The notes beneath the pieces are model-generated. The model was not told the DNA's origin. It ran no database searches and saw nothing but the letters and a program-made list of their open reading frames with translations. Of a stretch of DNA of 64,000 bases, positions 1 through 11,038 are shown piece after piece. The DNA is from Otatea glauca (taxonomy: Eukaryota; Streptophyta; Magnoliopsida; Poales; Poaceae). Each line of letters opens with the position of its first letter. Position 1 is the stretch's first letter. Made by a program: the position numbers and the translations under genes. The DNA lies in the NCBI GenBank assembly GCA_036346275.1, contig CM070711.1, forward strand, positions 65,139,078 through 65,203,077. Reading direction: 5' to 3'.

Positions 1-550
1 TCTCGGGTGCGACCCACTGGCGAACTTATCCAAAATCGCCGCAACTGCAGAGGCGCAGAAGAATCGGCGTCCGCCGTGGAGGCGCGAGAACGGCAAAGCA
101 GATGCTCACGGCGTGGCGATCGTGGCTCGGGGCGAGGCCCAGCGGCGTTGAAGGTTGCGGAGGACGGTCGGGCCGAGATGGGCGCCGAATCGAGGCCCGC
201 GCAAGGCGGTCGGAAGTCTGCGATCGCATCCTTGAGCCGGGCAGCCCGAGTGCCCTTGCCCCGTCTTGGCCGCCCGGACCGTTCGAGAGGAGGTGGTGAT
301 CATCGGCGCTGCGCTTGGAGCTTCGTCGGCGCTGGTCAACACCGTCTCGCACTACGACGGCATCGACCTCGCGGTGGTGGGCAGCGGCGTAGCCGGGAAC
401 CGGACCGACGAGGAGATCGACAGGTTTGAGCTCCTGGTCGAGCCGCACGCCCGGGAGATCGCCAGCCACATCCCGCCGCAGGCCGCCCTCCAGGAAGTCA
501 GAGGCAGCCAACTCTCCGTCTCGCCACCGGTCGCCCACCAGGAAGAGTAA
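1..550 (+). pseudogene. Antisense extra ORF (aORF) remnant of the gypsy element
   Basis: This stretch lies downstream of integrase but reads on the strand opposite to gag-pol. The best open segment is 266-550 (94 codons). It has a helical, acidic sequence with motifs such as SHYDGIDL and DEEIDRFELLVEPHARE, which look like a real protein rather than an antisense shadow. Upstream, open segments shift between all three plus frames, so the ORF is frameshifted. Tat-lineage grass elements (Grande, RIRE2, Cinful) are known to carry antisense ORFs of unclear function between pol and the 3' LTR. The location and strand match that pattern. The product has no function I can name. The 5' end of the ORF may lie outside the window. 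Confidence 0.55.
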
Positions 551-782
551 AAGAAAGTTAGCTTTATCCTTTTTAGATTGTAAAGACTGCTATGTAAACA
601 ATCTTGAATTTATCAAGTTCCAGAATCGCCTCTCGCCCTCTTTTGTATTTAGGGTGAGCGTTTGACCGACCATAGCCTCAAGGACCGCAGGGGTCACTTA
701 TGCATAGGTTGGGTCGTTTTGGGAGGAGCGAGGTGGATTGGAGACTTGGCTATGCAGCGGTTAGGCGCACTTGTGAGGGATA

Positions 783-1170
783 GGAGTGTTCTAGACCGGC
801 CAAGGATCTTTCCACTTGGGCACTTCCTTCTTCCGCGAAGTGCTACTTAGCAACCATAGCCGTTGGGGCGTAGGCCGTAACACTTGGGTTGAGAGGGTTA
901 CCGCTCGGATGGACATCATGACCAGTCGGGTCACGTACCCTCATAAGCGCGTGGGACAGCTGAGTTCGTGCGGGGGAGGAGTGTTCCCTGCCGACCCAAA
1001 GGTCACTCCACTCGGGTACTTCCTTCTTCCGCGAAGTGTTAGCAACCATAGCCGCTGGCGAGGTCGTACAGCACTTGGGTCGAAGGGTTACCGCTTCGAA
1101 GGACCTTGTGGTCGGTTGGGTCATCAACCAGCAAGCGCCGACCGGAGAAGCTTGAACGGGGCGCCAAGGG
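783..1170. repeat. Two-copy tandem repeat, unit about 196 bp, in the 3' part of the gypsy element
   Basis: Two diverged copies start at about 783 and 979. Each begins GGAGTGTTC and contains CACTTCCTTCTTCCGCGAAG (or its variant), then AGCAACCATAGCCG, then a CACTTGGGT block. They lie in the noncoding spacer between integrase and the antisense ORF. I see no gene in 551-1269. Confidence 0.8.
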
Positions 1171-1269
1171 CGCCCCGAGTCGTCGCATGGTGACCAGTGC
1201 TCGGAAGGAAAAAGTAAAGAGCATGCTAGGAAGAGGAAAAGAGTTTAGGATAGAATCGCCTTAACTTTT

Positions 1270-2230
1270 CTATATTCCATGCATTCGGAAGGATGCGGCC
1301 GTCGGCGTCCTTGAGCCGAAAGGTGCCAGGTCGGAGGATCTGCACGACGGTGAAGGGGCCTTCCTAGGGGGGCGACAGCTTGTGCTTATCCTTGCTGGTT
1401 TGGACCCGCCAGACTGGTCGCCAAGACCGAAAGACCGCCCTCGAACTGGCGCGGCCGTGATAACGTCGCAGAGCTTGTTGATACCGCCAATCGCAGGATG
1501 GCCCGCTATGCGCCTCGCCGTCCGGGTCGATGGCGTCTTGTTGTGCGGCGAGCCCCGAGCCTCCTCGAAGGCTTGCGCCTTGGGGCGCCATACCTGTGTC
1601 ATCTTGCAAAATGGCTTCGCATCGTATACCATGAAGAACGGTGAAACCGGCCGCCGGGTCGGCGTGGTCCGCAGACTCCAGAGGACGGAGGGTAGCTCGG
1701 TCACCCAGCGCCCCGCGAAGTGCTTGAGCCGACTGAAGATTCGCGGCTTGAGCCCTTGAAGGATCATGCCGTTTGCGCGCTCGACCTGGCCGTTGGTCCG
1801 CGGATGGGCCACGGCCGCCAATCGACGCGGATGTTGAAGTCATCGCAGAACTCGAGGAACTCCTTCCTCGTGAACTGCGTTCGTTGTCGGTGATGATGGA
1901 GTTTGGGACTCGGCGAAAGACTATGTCGCGGAAGAAGATGGCCGCTTGCCGACGCGTGACGCTCACGACCGCTTGGCCTCTATCCATTTGGTGAACTTGT
2001 CCACCGCGACGAGCAAATGGGTAAAGCCCCGGCGCTTTCTTGAAAGGTCCGACGGATCGAGTCCCCAAACCGCAAAAGGCCACGTGATGGGGATCGTCGC
2101 AAGGCTGGAGCCGCGATGTGTTCTCGCTCGGCAAAGAATTGGCATCCTTCGCAGCGCGTCGATGTGCTCGGCGTCGGACATGGCGGTCGGCCAATAGAAA
2201 CCTTGCCGAAAGGCCTTTCCCACAAGAGAT
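1270..2230 (-). pseudogene. Gypsy integrase, broken
   Basis: Integrase joins retrotransposon cDNA to the host chromosome. Minus-strand fragments in different frames show the zinc-binding end and start of the catalytic core (FYWPTAMSDA, then FTHLLVAVDKFTKWIE near 1963-2060). They continue with the second catalytic region (IFFRDIVFRRVPNSIITDN, near 1905) and the third, HPRTNGQVERANG (near 1795), followed by LKHFAGRWVTELPSVLWS. These are the D, D and E segments of a retroviral-type DDE core. The reading frame changes at least twice, so no full protein can be made. It is the last pol domain in element orientation, as expected for Ty3/gypsy. Confidence 0.85.
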
Positions 2231-2617
2231 CGGGCGAAGGCAGGTGACGCAAATTCACTGTGGTATGTCGTCCAAACCAGCTTGTTTCCTTGGTCGGCGA
2301 ATGCACTTTTGGAGGACCGGAGGGGCTCTTTTGTAAAGGTCAGGCCGATCAGACGAAAGACTTTGCCGTCGGGCGGTGCGGGCCTCGGTCGGGCCTGGGA
2401 AGTGACCCGTCCGTCAAACGATCTATGAAGGGCTTTCTCGGTCGGACTCGATCGCTAGCACGCTGCGTCCCGATCCGCCAAGTCTACGCCATCACGCGCG
2501 GTCGGGCGACCGTGCTAGGTAGGTCGGGGACCGCTCGGCCACCGTGCCCACCGGATGGAAGGCCGCAGAGGTCGCAGACGAAGATCCTGCGCAGACCGGC
2601 TCATTGAGGCCGATTGG
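2231..2617. other. Pol spacer between integrase and RNase H
   Basis: Minus-strand pol sequence between the two recognisable domains. Open segments are short and frame-shifted, and I recognise no conserved motif here. It probably encodes the decayed connection and the N-terminal part of integrase. Confidence 0.5.
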
Positions 2618-3386
2618 CTAGGTAGTCGGCGTCGCTATTGTAGCGTCGGTAGCTATGGTGAAGCTCGAAACCCTTGAACCGCTCTTCGAGCCCGCGCACT
2701 TCTTGACAGTACGCGGCCATACGGGCATCTCGGGGCTCGCGGCCTTCATGACTTGGTCGACGACAAGCTTGGAGTCCCTGGGACGTGAGTCGGCGAGCAC
2801 CGAGGTCGGCAATGATCCGAGACCGCTGACGAGGGCCTCGTACTCGGCGACGCTGTTGGTGGCGCCAAAAGCGGCTGATGGCGTCTCGAAGCTTGTTCCC
2901 GAGCGGGGAGATGATGATTTACCCGGCGCCACGCCATTCTTGTTGTAAGACCCATCGAAGTACATTGTCCAAGACTCGGGGTCTTCGATCACCGTGGTGC
3001 TCGGTTTGGTCCACTCGGCGACGAAGTCGGCTAGGGCTCGCGACTTGATCGCCGTCCGAGGCGTATGTAATGTCGTGGCACCGAGCTCGAGCGCCCACTT
3101 GGCTATCCTTCCCGAGGCGCCGCGGTTGCGGGCGATCTCGCCTAAGCGGGACGTGGTCACCACGGTGATGGTGTGCCGATCGAAGTAGTGGACGAGCTTT
3201 CTCTTACGCAATGAGCACCGCGTGAGTAGCTTCGCACTGTGGTACCGAGCCTTGACTCGGAAAGGACCTCGCTAATGAAGTAAACCGCCGTTGTACCTTA
3301 AGTTCGCGGCCTTCTTCCGCCGCTTCCACCACGAGGGCCGCTACCGACGACTTGGGTAGTGGCGCGATGTAGAGAACAGCGTTCAC
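2618..3386 (-). pseudogene. Gypsy RNase H region, broken
   Basis: RNase H degrades the RNA strand of the RNA:DNA hybrid during reverse transcription. The 3204-3386 segment carries the RT-to-RNase H connection (APLPKSSVAALVVEAAEEG). The 2618-3211 segment continues with LVHYFDRHTITVVTTS, SGRIAKWALELG and AIKSRALADFVAEWT. The RNase H domain proper then opens with WTMYFDGSYNKNG, in which the D of YFDGS is the first catalytic aspartate. The two segments lie in different frames and overlap, so a frameshift separates them. It sits directly downstream of RT in the element's orientation. Confidence 0.85.
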
Positions 3387-3490
3387 CCGGTGCCGGGTGA
3401 CCAGATCGAGGCGAGGACAGAAGGCCTTCAGTGGGTGAGGGCCTCCCGAGCCTCCGGGTCTAGCTAAAGCGGTCGGATCTCTTGAGTAGC

Positions 3491-4330
3491 TCAGAGAGTG
3501 GCATTCGCGCGCCGAGGCGAGACACGAAGCGGCTCAAAGTCGCTAGGCATCCGGCCACCTCTGACCCCTTTTAGGTTGCCGATTGGGTCCATCCTTGCGA
3601 TTGCCGATATCTTCTCCTGGTTGGCCTCGATGCCTCGCCGAGACAATGAAGCCAAGGAGCTTCCTTTGGGGACCCCAAGACGCATTTCGTGATTGAGCTT
3701 TATGCGAATCGTCGAAGGTTCGCGAAGGTCTCTTCGGTCGGGGATAAGGTCGTCGGCCTTCTTGGTCTTTACGACAATATCATCGACGTACACCTCAATG
3801 TTACGGCCGATCTGGTCATTGAAGCACGTTTGCATACATCGCTGGTATGTAGCGCCCGCGTTCTTTAGGCCGAACGGCATTGTAACGAAAGAGAATGAGC
3901 CGAACGGAGTGATGAAGGAAGTCGCGAAATGGTCGGACTCCTTAGCGCAATCGGTGGTAGCCCGGTAGGCATCCGAGAAAGAGGGACTCGCACCTGCGGT
4001 GGAGTCGATGACTTGGTCGATGTGGGGCAAAGGAACGGATCCTTGGGACATGCTTTGTTGAGACTCGTATAGTCAACGACATCCTCCATTGCCCATTTTT
4101 CTTTTTACAAGTACAGGTTGGCTAGCCACTCGGGTGGCGCACCTCTTTACTGAACCCCGCGGCCGTAAGTTTGGCGATCTCCTCCCCTATGATCCTGCGC
4201 CTCTCCTCGTCGGCGGCGCGGCGTTGGCGACCGGCTTTGAGCCCGGTCGGATGCTCAAGGAGTGCTCGGCGACTTCCCAGGATTCTGGCATGTCGGAGGA
4301 CCTCCATGCGGCGTCTTTGTTGGTGCGGAG
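3491..4330 (-). pseudogene. Gypsy reverse transcriptase, broken
   Basis: The catalytic motif YVDD is encoded at 3779-3790 (minus), followed by IVVKTKKADDLI. Upstream are FGSFSFVTMPFGLKNAGATYQRCM (3840-3900) and VDYTSLNKACPKDPF (about 4050-4085). Upstream again, the start of the domain is recognisable as EEIAKLTAAGFSKEVRHP (4122-4307). These are the classic Ty3/gypsy RT blocks in the right order. The fingers region, the VDYTSLNK block and the YVDD block lie in different frames. The catalytic dyad is preserved but the gene is not translatable. Confidence 0.9.
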
Positions 4331-4611
4331 GAGTCGACGAGCGCTTTCCTATTTGGCGGGGCGTGGCTCGATCCGCGCGGTCTTGGTCGGATCACGAGGA
4401 TCGACCGCGACCTCCTTCGTGTCCTCGGCGGACTTGAAGGATCCCGCCCCGACTTGCCGGACTCGGGGCGGATTCGAGGCTTCCTCTTGAGGTTGTCGAG
4501 CTCGGCAAGCGCGATGATCGCCGAGGCAAGCTCACAATCTAGCTGCGCTTCGCGGTTGTAGGCAAGCCGGAAAGATGATTCCACGGTGATGACTCCTCGT
4601 GGCGGGCATCT

Positions 4612-5250
4612 TTAGCTTGAGGTAGGCGAGGTGGGGACCGCCATGAACTTGGCGTAACACGGCCTTCCCAGATGGCATGGTAAGAACCGGGAAATCCACG
4701 ACCTCAAAAGCGAGGGTTTCGGTGCGGAAGTTTCCTGGTTCCCCAAAGGTAACGGGCGGTCGATCGCCCCGAGTGGATGGGCTCTTGCCGGGAATGACGC
4801 CATGGAAAGGCGCCTTCTTTGGTCGGAGGGTTGAGCGCGACCCTATAGCGTCGAGCGTCTCGACGTAGAGGATGTTGAGGCCGCGCCGCTCGTCCATCGA
4901 CAGACCTTTGAAAGGCGCTTCTTCCCCAAGACGGGCCGACCACGGGGTATCTCCCGGTGTGGAACGTGGTCGGGTGATCGGTCCGATCAAAGGTGATCGG
5001 AACTCGACCACCGGAGGTATTGGGGACGCATGGCGCGACGGTATGGACCTCGCGATAAGCGAGCTTGAGCCGGCGCTTGCTCGGCATAGCAGCCGGTCCT
5101 CCAAAGATCATGAGGCGGCCGCCGGGTTCGTGGAACTCGCCGTCGCCTTTTCTCTGCGACCACGGGCCGCAGCAGCTTCTTCCCTTGCCACGCGGCGCTA
5201 TGGGACGCCGGAGAGGTAACGCCTCGGACCTCGCAGATCCGGTGATTTGT
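4612..5250 (-). pseudogene. Gypsy aspartic protease region, active site degenerate
   Basis: Minus-strand segments carry blocks typical of the Tat-type protease domain: PITFDRTDHPTTF and GRYPVV (5279-4950), then GLNILYVETLDAIG and APFHGVIPGK. The 3' segment reads FGEPGNFRTETLAFEVVDFPVL, then KAVLRQVHGGP in one frame and GRPCYAKFMAVP in another. The family active site is normally a DGGSG-like loop just before LNILY. Here that position reads DERRG, so the catalytic loop is damaged as well as frameshifted. From 4331 to 4611 the sequence is the low-conservation protease-RT linker. Confidence 0.75.
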
Positions 5251-5479
5251 GCTTGACGGAGAACCCGTGGTTTGGGCACGGGCGTCCATCAACTTCTCAA
5301 AGTGGTCGGGCGCGACGGTCGGTCGCCTCGCCGCTAGCGAGGCGGTCGACGGTGGCGACCACTTGGTTTCGCGGATCGCTTCCCGTGCCGCCCGCGTTTG
5401 TCGGAGCGGTCGAAGGGACCCGATGTGGGCGCCGGATTCTAGCTGGGCCTTTCCTCCTCGAAGATGGCCCCACGACCTC

Positions 5480-7082
5480 CTCGCCGGGGCGTGGTTGGTG
5501 GCGATATCGAGGAGCTCCTTGGTAGTTCTGGGCTTGAGGCAACCTAGTTTGTGTACCAAGGCCTTGCAGGAGGTGCCGTAGATGAATGCTCCCACGACAT
5601 CGGCGTCGGAGATGTCGGGGAGCTCGTTATCTGGCGGAAAACCGCCGGATGTAGTCCCGGAGGGTTTCCCCTGGCTGCTGTTTGCAGCCCTTCAGGTCCC
5701 AGGAGTTTCCAGGGCGCTTGTAAGTGCCCTGGAAGTTGCCGACGAAGAGGGTCTTCAAGTCGGTCCAGTTCCTGATGGTTTTGGCGGGCAAGTACTCGAG
5801 CCAGGCTCGGGCCGAGTCCGCGAGGTAGATGGGAAGGTACTGGATGATGAAGAGGTCATCCGTTGCTCCTCCCGCCCGGCATGCGAGCCGGTAATCTTCG
5901 AGCCAGACACCTGGGTTTGTGGCCCCGGTGTATTTGGCAATGTTGGTAGGCGCCCGGAATCTGGCAGGGAAGTCCGCCTGGCGGATCCCCTGGCAGAACG
6001 CTCGCGGTCCAGGACCGTCGGGGCTCGGGCTGCGGTGGTGGTGCCCGCCGCCCGCAATTCGTGAGTGGGCGGCCTCCTCCGCCATCTTTCTTCGCGCCTC
6101 AAGGGTAGCGCGAATGTCGTAGGCATCACCGAGGCGTTGGCGCACCGGGGCGCGCGAGGCTGGTGTGGCTCGCGGTGCGGCGCCGCTGTCGCCGAACAAC
6201 CGGCTCCAGACGGCGATGCGGGCCCGGTGGCCGAGGTGGCTCGGGCGATAGGAGCCGGAGGCGTGCATGTCTTTGCGGCCACGTGCTCTACCAAACCCGG
6301 AGGTTTGGTAAGTGGCCTTGGCCTCCGGGTCGATCGGCTCGGGAGGCCTCGGCAAGATTGCGGCCGCGCCACGCTTTGGCTTGCGTGGGAAGAATCGAGG
6401 ACCGCTTGATTCTTCCGCTGCTTTGGTGTGTGCGACGGCGCGCTGCGCGTGTCGTCGGGCACATGCGGGGTCTCGAGCTCCTCCTGCTCCAGGTTGGCCT
6501 GGAGCTGGTCGAGCTCAGCTCTTCGTTCCTCCAACTCTTTGCGCTGTTGTTGGAGCTCGCCACGCGCGCTGGAAGGCGTTCATGCGCTCACGCTGGTACT
6601 CCTCCTCCTGCGCCTGAGTGCGCCGGATAGGAGGTCCCGCAGCCGCGGGGGCCACGGTCAAATCGACCGTGCCCACCATGTTGCACTCGCGAGTGCGCTG
6701 CGGCGGTACTCCGTGTCGGGCCGGAGTCATGGTCGGAAGAGTCTTCCAAGAGGCTCGTGGATGGAGGCCGCATGTAGCCGACCATCGCCATAAGTCACGA
6801 GCCTACGGGGGGTGACATGGTCACCTGCCCGGGCCTACGGGAGTTTTCGCCAGCCGTGGCGGAGCACTCCTCGGGTTCCGGCTTCGGGGCCTGCAGGGGC
6901 GCCCCAAGCCGGAGCTTAGTGAAGTCGCCGGAGAGGACGCCCAGGCTCTCAGCGGGCGCCTGTCCTCCGGAGGCGGCGGGGACGAGCGTGAGCCCTCCTG
7001 CCGGGGTGACGGCGAAGTCGAGGGAGCCGAAGCGGATCCGGTTCCCCGGCGCAGTCATGCCGTCGCAGTGGGTGGATGCCAT
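5480..7082 (-). pseudogene. Gypsy gag polyprotein, broken
   Basis: Gag forms the particle that packages element RNA. I start it at the minus ATG at 7080-7082, the first Met after the primer site (MASTHCDGMTAPG). The conserved retrotransposon gag domain is at 5627-6050: FPARFRAPTNIAKYTGATNP, LEDYRLACRAGG, ARAWLEYLP and TDLKTLFVGNFQGTYKRPGN. The chain then shifts frame near 5600 and continues with YGTSCKALVHKLG (5595-5480). At least three frames are needed to follow it. Its Arg/Glu/Gln-rich N-terminal half is typical of grass gypsy Gag. Confidence 0.85.
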
Positions 7083-7129
7083 CAGGGAGACTAACGGAAT
7101 CCGGAGATGGTGACGAAGACGCACGAAGA

Positions 7130-7149
7130 CCCCTACCTGGCGCGCCAAC
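7130..7149 (-). other. Primer-binding site of the gypsy element
   Basis: Directly inside the 5' LTR the minus strand reads GTTGGCGCGCCAGGTAGG, the TGGCGCGCCAGGTAGG-type primer site found in many grass gypsy elements. The adjacent LTR terminus is ...GCCGACA, so LTR end and primer site meet without a gap. Confidence 0.75.
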
Positions 7150-8075
7150 TGTCGGCGTTTTCGAGCGCCGGCAAGTAAATTTGTAAGTCTAAGGGTCGCG
7201 TTCCACTCCACGAATGGTTAGACTCGTGAGTCCAAGATGTATCTTGGTTGGTGAAAGTCCCTACTCGATTCAAATGGCGATTGTATTGCTTTTGCACAAT
7301 GTTTTACAGACGAGGCCGCTAAATGACTTAGTCTCCTCGTGTTCTTATGTGTTCGTCCTCTCTTTGAATCGTTTAGTCCTGCCTCCTTTTATACAGAAGG
7401 AAGGGGCAGGTTACATCGAGAGTCGGGGGGAAGAGCGAGGTGACCTATGTTAGGAGCTCCGGTCCTTCGTCCTGTGGACTGGTCGCCACCCGTCTTGCCC
7501 ATGCTGGGTCGGTAGCCTTGGTGGTCAGGGAGGTTAGGTATTCCCCGGGAAATAGTGTACTTGCCCTCGGTGATCCTTACGAATGCTGACGTTGCGGTGT
7601 GTGACGTTGGCGTTGCCTCGGGAGGGAGCATGCGTTAAATCTTGACTGCGGCCGGTTGATGGGGCTGGAAGCTTTGTCTTCAGCAGTCACCAGACCTTCT
7701 TGGGAAGGAGCCACCGGCCCTTGTATAGTCACTCCGATTGACCTCGTTCGTAAGTGCGTGGCGGTAGGTCGATGAGGGCTCGACACGCTGCCCTCGGCGT
7801 CCGTCACCTTGGTTGGTCGGAGTCGGGAGATCCCGCCCGCCAAGGGGGTCGGAGCGCCGTCCGGCCGGAGTCGGAGATCCCGCTCCGCCAAGGGGGCTCG
7901 GAGCGCTGTCGGTCGGATTCGCTTCCCTGCCGATCGAGAGCGGATGTCTTGTGTGGTCTCGCAGGCGATTCGGTCGGTGGCGGGCCGGGCGCGGCCTGTT
8001 GGGCTGGAGATATGCTTGAGGCCGCTGGCTCGTCGCTTCGGGCCGTTGGGGTACCCCTGTTATTAGTATTCGTCA
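7150..8075 (-). repeat. 5' LTR of the gypsy element (926 bp)
   Basis: On the plus strand it opens TGTCGGCGTTTTCGAG next to the primer site and closes ATTAGTATTCGTCA, giving TG...CA ends. The right edge also coincides with an abrupt drop to AT-rich host DNA. It contains a two-copy tandem duplication at about 7815-7920 (GGAGATCCCGC followed by CGCCAAGGGGG in each copy). There is only one copy in the window, so the far boundary is set by structure, not by comparison. Confidence 0.75.
7386..7394 (-). promoter_or_regulatory. LTR TATA box
   Basis: The minus strand reads GTATAAAAGG inside the 5' LTR, a consensus TATA box upstream of the R region, as expected for LTR-driven transcription. Its activity is inferred only. 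Confidence 0.5.
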
Positions 8076-8420
8076 GTTATACTTTTAGCAAATTTCAAAT
8101 ATATATGTTAGATTTATAATGGTACGAAATTATTATACAAGACTATAGATTTGTGTGCATGCATGCATGTGGCGCTGTTGAAAGCTAGTAGAAATTTCAG
8201 AGCGACAGGTCCCTTGTTTTGTATCCCATCCCTAGTTCAAATTTTTATAGATTTCAGATTGTAACCGGGACGAGATTCTAAATCATGATCGAACAAAAAA
8301 AATTCAAATTACTATAGTAATTTCCAAAAAAAAATAGCAAAAAAAATCGAGATCTTGGAGCGAAATTGATACAAAATGGACCGGATTTGATGGTTTTAGG
8401 ACTAGATTAGATGTGAAAAT

Positions 8421-8505
8421 TGGTTGAGTTGTGCTGCTTAGGAGAACTCTCTCTCACCCGAGAGACCCGGGTTCGATTCCTAACGGCGCGATTTTTTTAG
8501 TAGGG
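8421..8505 (+). mobile_element. SINE/tRNA-like relic with Pol III boxes
   Basis: An A-box-like segment (TGGTTGAGTTGT, 8421-8432) is followed 37 bp later by a good B box (GGTTCGATTCC, 8470-8480) and then a T-run at 8491. The B box matches the GGTTCGANNCC consensus. The rest does not fold into an obvious complete tRNA, so a tRNA-derived SINE head is more likely than a tRNA gene. Confidence 0.45.
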
Positions 8506-8599
8506 TTGATATGCTCATAAGATAATGTGACACCACAAACCAACTTGACAACGCCAGTTCATGTCATGGTATTATGGTTAATTATTTTATCATTGGAGA

Positions 8600-8985
8600 C
8601 CATTTTCACAGGGGTTGAAAACAACCGAAATTTAGTTCAATTTCATCGAAATTTTGAAATTTTTGACCGGATTTCAAGTTTTTTTGGACCGGATTTGAAT
8701 TTTCCTTTTTGAATTTCGTGTGGATTTCGTCCGAAATACTGAAATCTCGCGGAAATTTTGTATTTTGGTCACTTCCGAGATATTGTTCGAAAATGAAATT
8801 TGGAACCTTGATCCCATCCAAGGTTTCAAATTTTGTTTTTTTTACCATATCTCGAAGGTGACCGGTGAGATTTTATAATTTCAGACAAAATACAAAAAAA
8901 CAAAATTCAAATCCGGGATTTTTTTTTGACCGAAATTACTGAGATTTCGGCCAAAATTTTGGCAAATTTCAACCATGTAAAAAAA
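8600..8985. repeat. Fragment of the CGAAATTTCGG-rich AT repeat family
   Basis: Repeated motifs (CGAAATTT, TTTGACCGG, TTTCGGCCAAAATTTTGG) link this block to the element at 11049-13276 and to the copies at 16.8-17.5 and 18.6-19.9 kb. It shows partial inverted symmetry. No clear boundaries are visible. Confidence 0.5.
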
Positions 8986-9847
8986 TGGTTTCCCGAGGCT
9001 ATATAAAATTGGGAAAAATATAAAAAAAATCATGCAACCATTTATGTTTATTTCCTATCTATTTGAATGTAAAATAGTAAGTATTTACACATAAAAGACC
9101 CTAAATTTAGAAATTTCGTTAGCATTTCGACTATTTTTCAGATTCTAATAGTAACATTTGACAAACAACCAATATATATTCTCATCACAAATGATAAACA
9201 TGAAATAAAATTGACACACATGTTAATTCATAATTGCGTGACAATTGACAATTCATAAACACTTTTGAAAATCCATTACAACTTTCAAACGGGGCGTTGT
9301 GCATTTCATCCATCGTATTTCATCAATCACAATGTAGAACATATGTATTATATAGCAAGATAAACGCGCTTAATCAATTTAGACTAGGTATAGCCATGAG
9401 CATAGCCACTGCGAAGGATACAAGAGCATATATACCACATATTAAGCTTATGTGCTTAATAAAAAAACAAGTGTTCTTTTATAAACGAAAGAAATACCTG
9501 TTGAAGTATGGATAACACCATAACCCACTGGTCGGGCCTGAACCACTTACAAGAGGCACAATTAAAACATGAGTATGAACATGTAATGCAAGAAGAGGCA
9601 TAATTAAATAAGGAGTACGAACATATAAAGCATGTACAACTATGCATTGATGTACCTATGAGTAGTAGTACACGTATGGTGCAACCTGCACCTCCACGTT
9701 ATCAATAATGATCTCGCCACGCTTCCTCTCGTGCGATTGTTTATACTCCTCCCATTTTCGTGTATTTACACATACTTCCGTCTCTATAGACGTGTGGTGT
9801 GCATACTATCTGCTATACATTTTCTTTCACAATTCACTCTCTTGTAC

Positions 9848-10507
9848 CACTATAGAAGAAATATCTTGTAGATACATTTTTATTATACAATAGAGTATAT
9901 TTTTATGTTTCTATATGATTTAAAGGCATCTTTTAAAATACCATAATGGTGCCTCTACATGTATTTTCGATATGACAAAAAAAGTCACTAAAATGACTTT
10001 ACAATCTATATAAGATATTTTATAAATGTACTATATTATGTCTCTATACTCTCTAGCATCATGTAGAGAATGAAAAATATGTTCTAAAAATAATTTAAAA
10101 TCAATCCTCTACGACTAACCATCTCAATACCATATCATAACTTGTTTATACTTATATTGTAATTCTTACGAGTAGTACACAACATATCTTAAACATTTAA
10201 AAGAATATCTCTCAGAATAAAAAAAATACTTCAAATAACGTCTCTACAATATAAGGCTGATTTATAAAGTGTTTTAGAAAAATATCTGTATATAATTTTT
10301 GTTTTGACATTTTAAAAGTACCTAAAAAAACATCTTTATGATCAACATTCCATATTCTTTTATCTGAAATATTTCAAAATAGTATTTCTAAATTTAAGAT
10401 ACCTTCTAAAATATTAAAAGTATCTTTATAATGTGTCGTGTCAATTGATAGAAATAAGTAAATGTCTATATAAAAGTGACGTCGACGTCACGTTTTTTGT
10501 GGTAGTG
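9848..10507. mobile_element. Non-autonomous CACTA-type DNA transposon (660 bp)
   Basis: The element begins CACTATAGAAGAAAT and ends TTTTTTGTGGTAGTG, so its ends are CACTA...TAGTG, the signature of the CACTA superfamily. It is flanked by a 3-bp target duplication, TAC at 9845-9847 and at 10508-10510, the length expected for CACTA. Inside are several short related motifs (GTCTCTATA, GTCTCTACAA) in an AT-rich body, resembling subterminal transposase-binding repeats. It has no coding capacity, so a transposase would have to be supplied in trans. Confidence 0.75.
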
Positions 10508-10763
10508 TACTATTCAACCGAGAATCGAGTAGCGGAGTACTAAACAGTAAACACCGCTTCCCGAAATGACAAAAGGTGCCTGCCTGGTAGATTGCTGGGA
10601 GTGAATTTATGCATCTGGGTGCAGTAAGTTTTCTAGTATACGAAGACGCACACAACAAACAACGTATACCTCAACCACAACCCCCACACTACACACAAGA
10701 GTATACATCTTCTACAAAAGACAAGGAAATTTTTTAAAGGCATTAGAGCCTTCAGAGCATAGA

Positions 10764-10817
<54 letters not shown>

Positions 10818-11038
10818 TTGGGTCCGTGTTTCTATGTGAATTCGTAGGATTCGGCCGGGTGAGTTGTTGTAAGTTGTAACTGGCAAGGCGGCAAGAGGAC
10901 GGCAAGTGGCAGCATCGACAAGCCAGCAACAGGCCAACAGCAGCGGCAGCACTGTGGCTCCTACCCTCAGAGCTAGCCTATTTGCCTAGTTTAGCTAGCC
11001 AAGAGGAAGACGACGACGAACAAAGTCGCGCCAGGGCA
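10508..11038. other. Intergenic DNA with an (AT)n microsatellite
   Basis: The only notable content is a pure AT dinucleotide run at 10767-10813 (about 23 units). I see no gene in this stretch. Confidence 0.7.

Larger units (their letters stand above)
1..8075 (-). mobile_element. Ty3/gypsy LTR retrotransposon, Tat-like, 3' end outside window
   Basis: Read on the minus strand, the order is 5' LTR (7150-8075), primer site, gag, protease, reverse transcriptase, RNase H, integrase. This pol order, with integrase last, defines Ty3/gypsy. The primer site GTTGGCGCGCCAGGTAGG and a plus-strand ORF between integrase and the missing 3' LTR both fit the Tat lineage of grasses (RIRE2/Grande-type), which is known for antisense extra ORFs. 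Every coding domain is broken by frameshifts, so the element is dead. The 3' LTR must lie left of position 1. The element is clearly more GC-rich than the AT-rich DNA it abuts at 8076. Superfamily is secure; lineage is an inference. Confidence 0.9.
8076..9847. other. AT-rich intergenic DNA without a gene
   Basis: Apart from the SINE-like block and the repeat fragment listed separately, I see only AT-rich low-complexity sequence with short chance ORFs. No protein family is recognisable. Confidence 0.6.

Noticed and set aside
26..538. 170-codon minus-strand open frame at the left edge
   Set aside because: It overlaps the plus-strand antisense ORF, has no gypsy motif, and its composition looks like a GC-driven shadow.
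8421..8505. Possible functional tRNA gene
   Set aside because: There is a good B box but no complete cloverleaf or anticodon arm visible; a SINE relic fits better.
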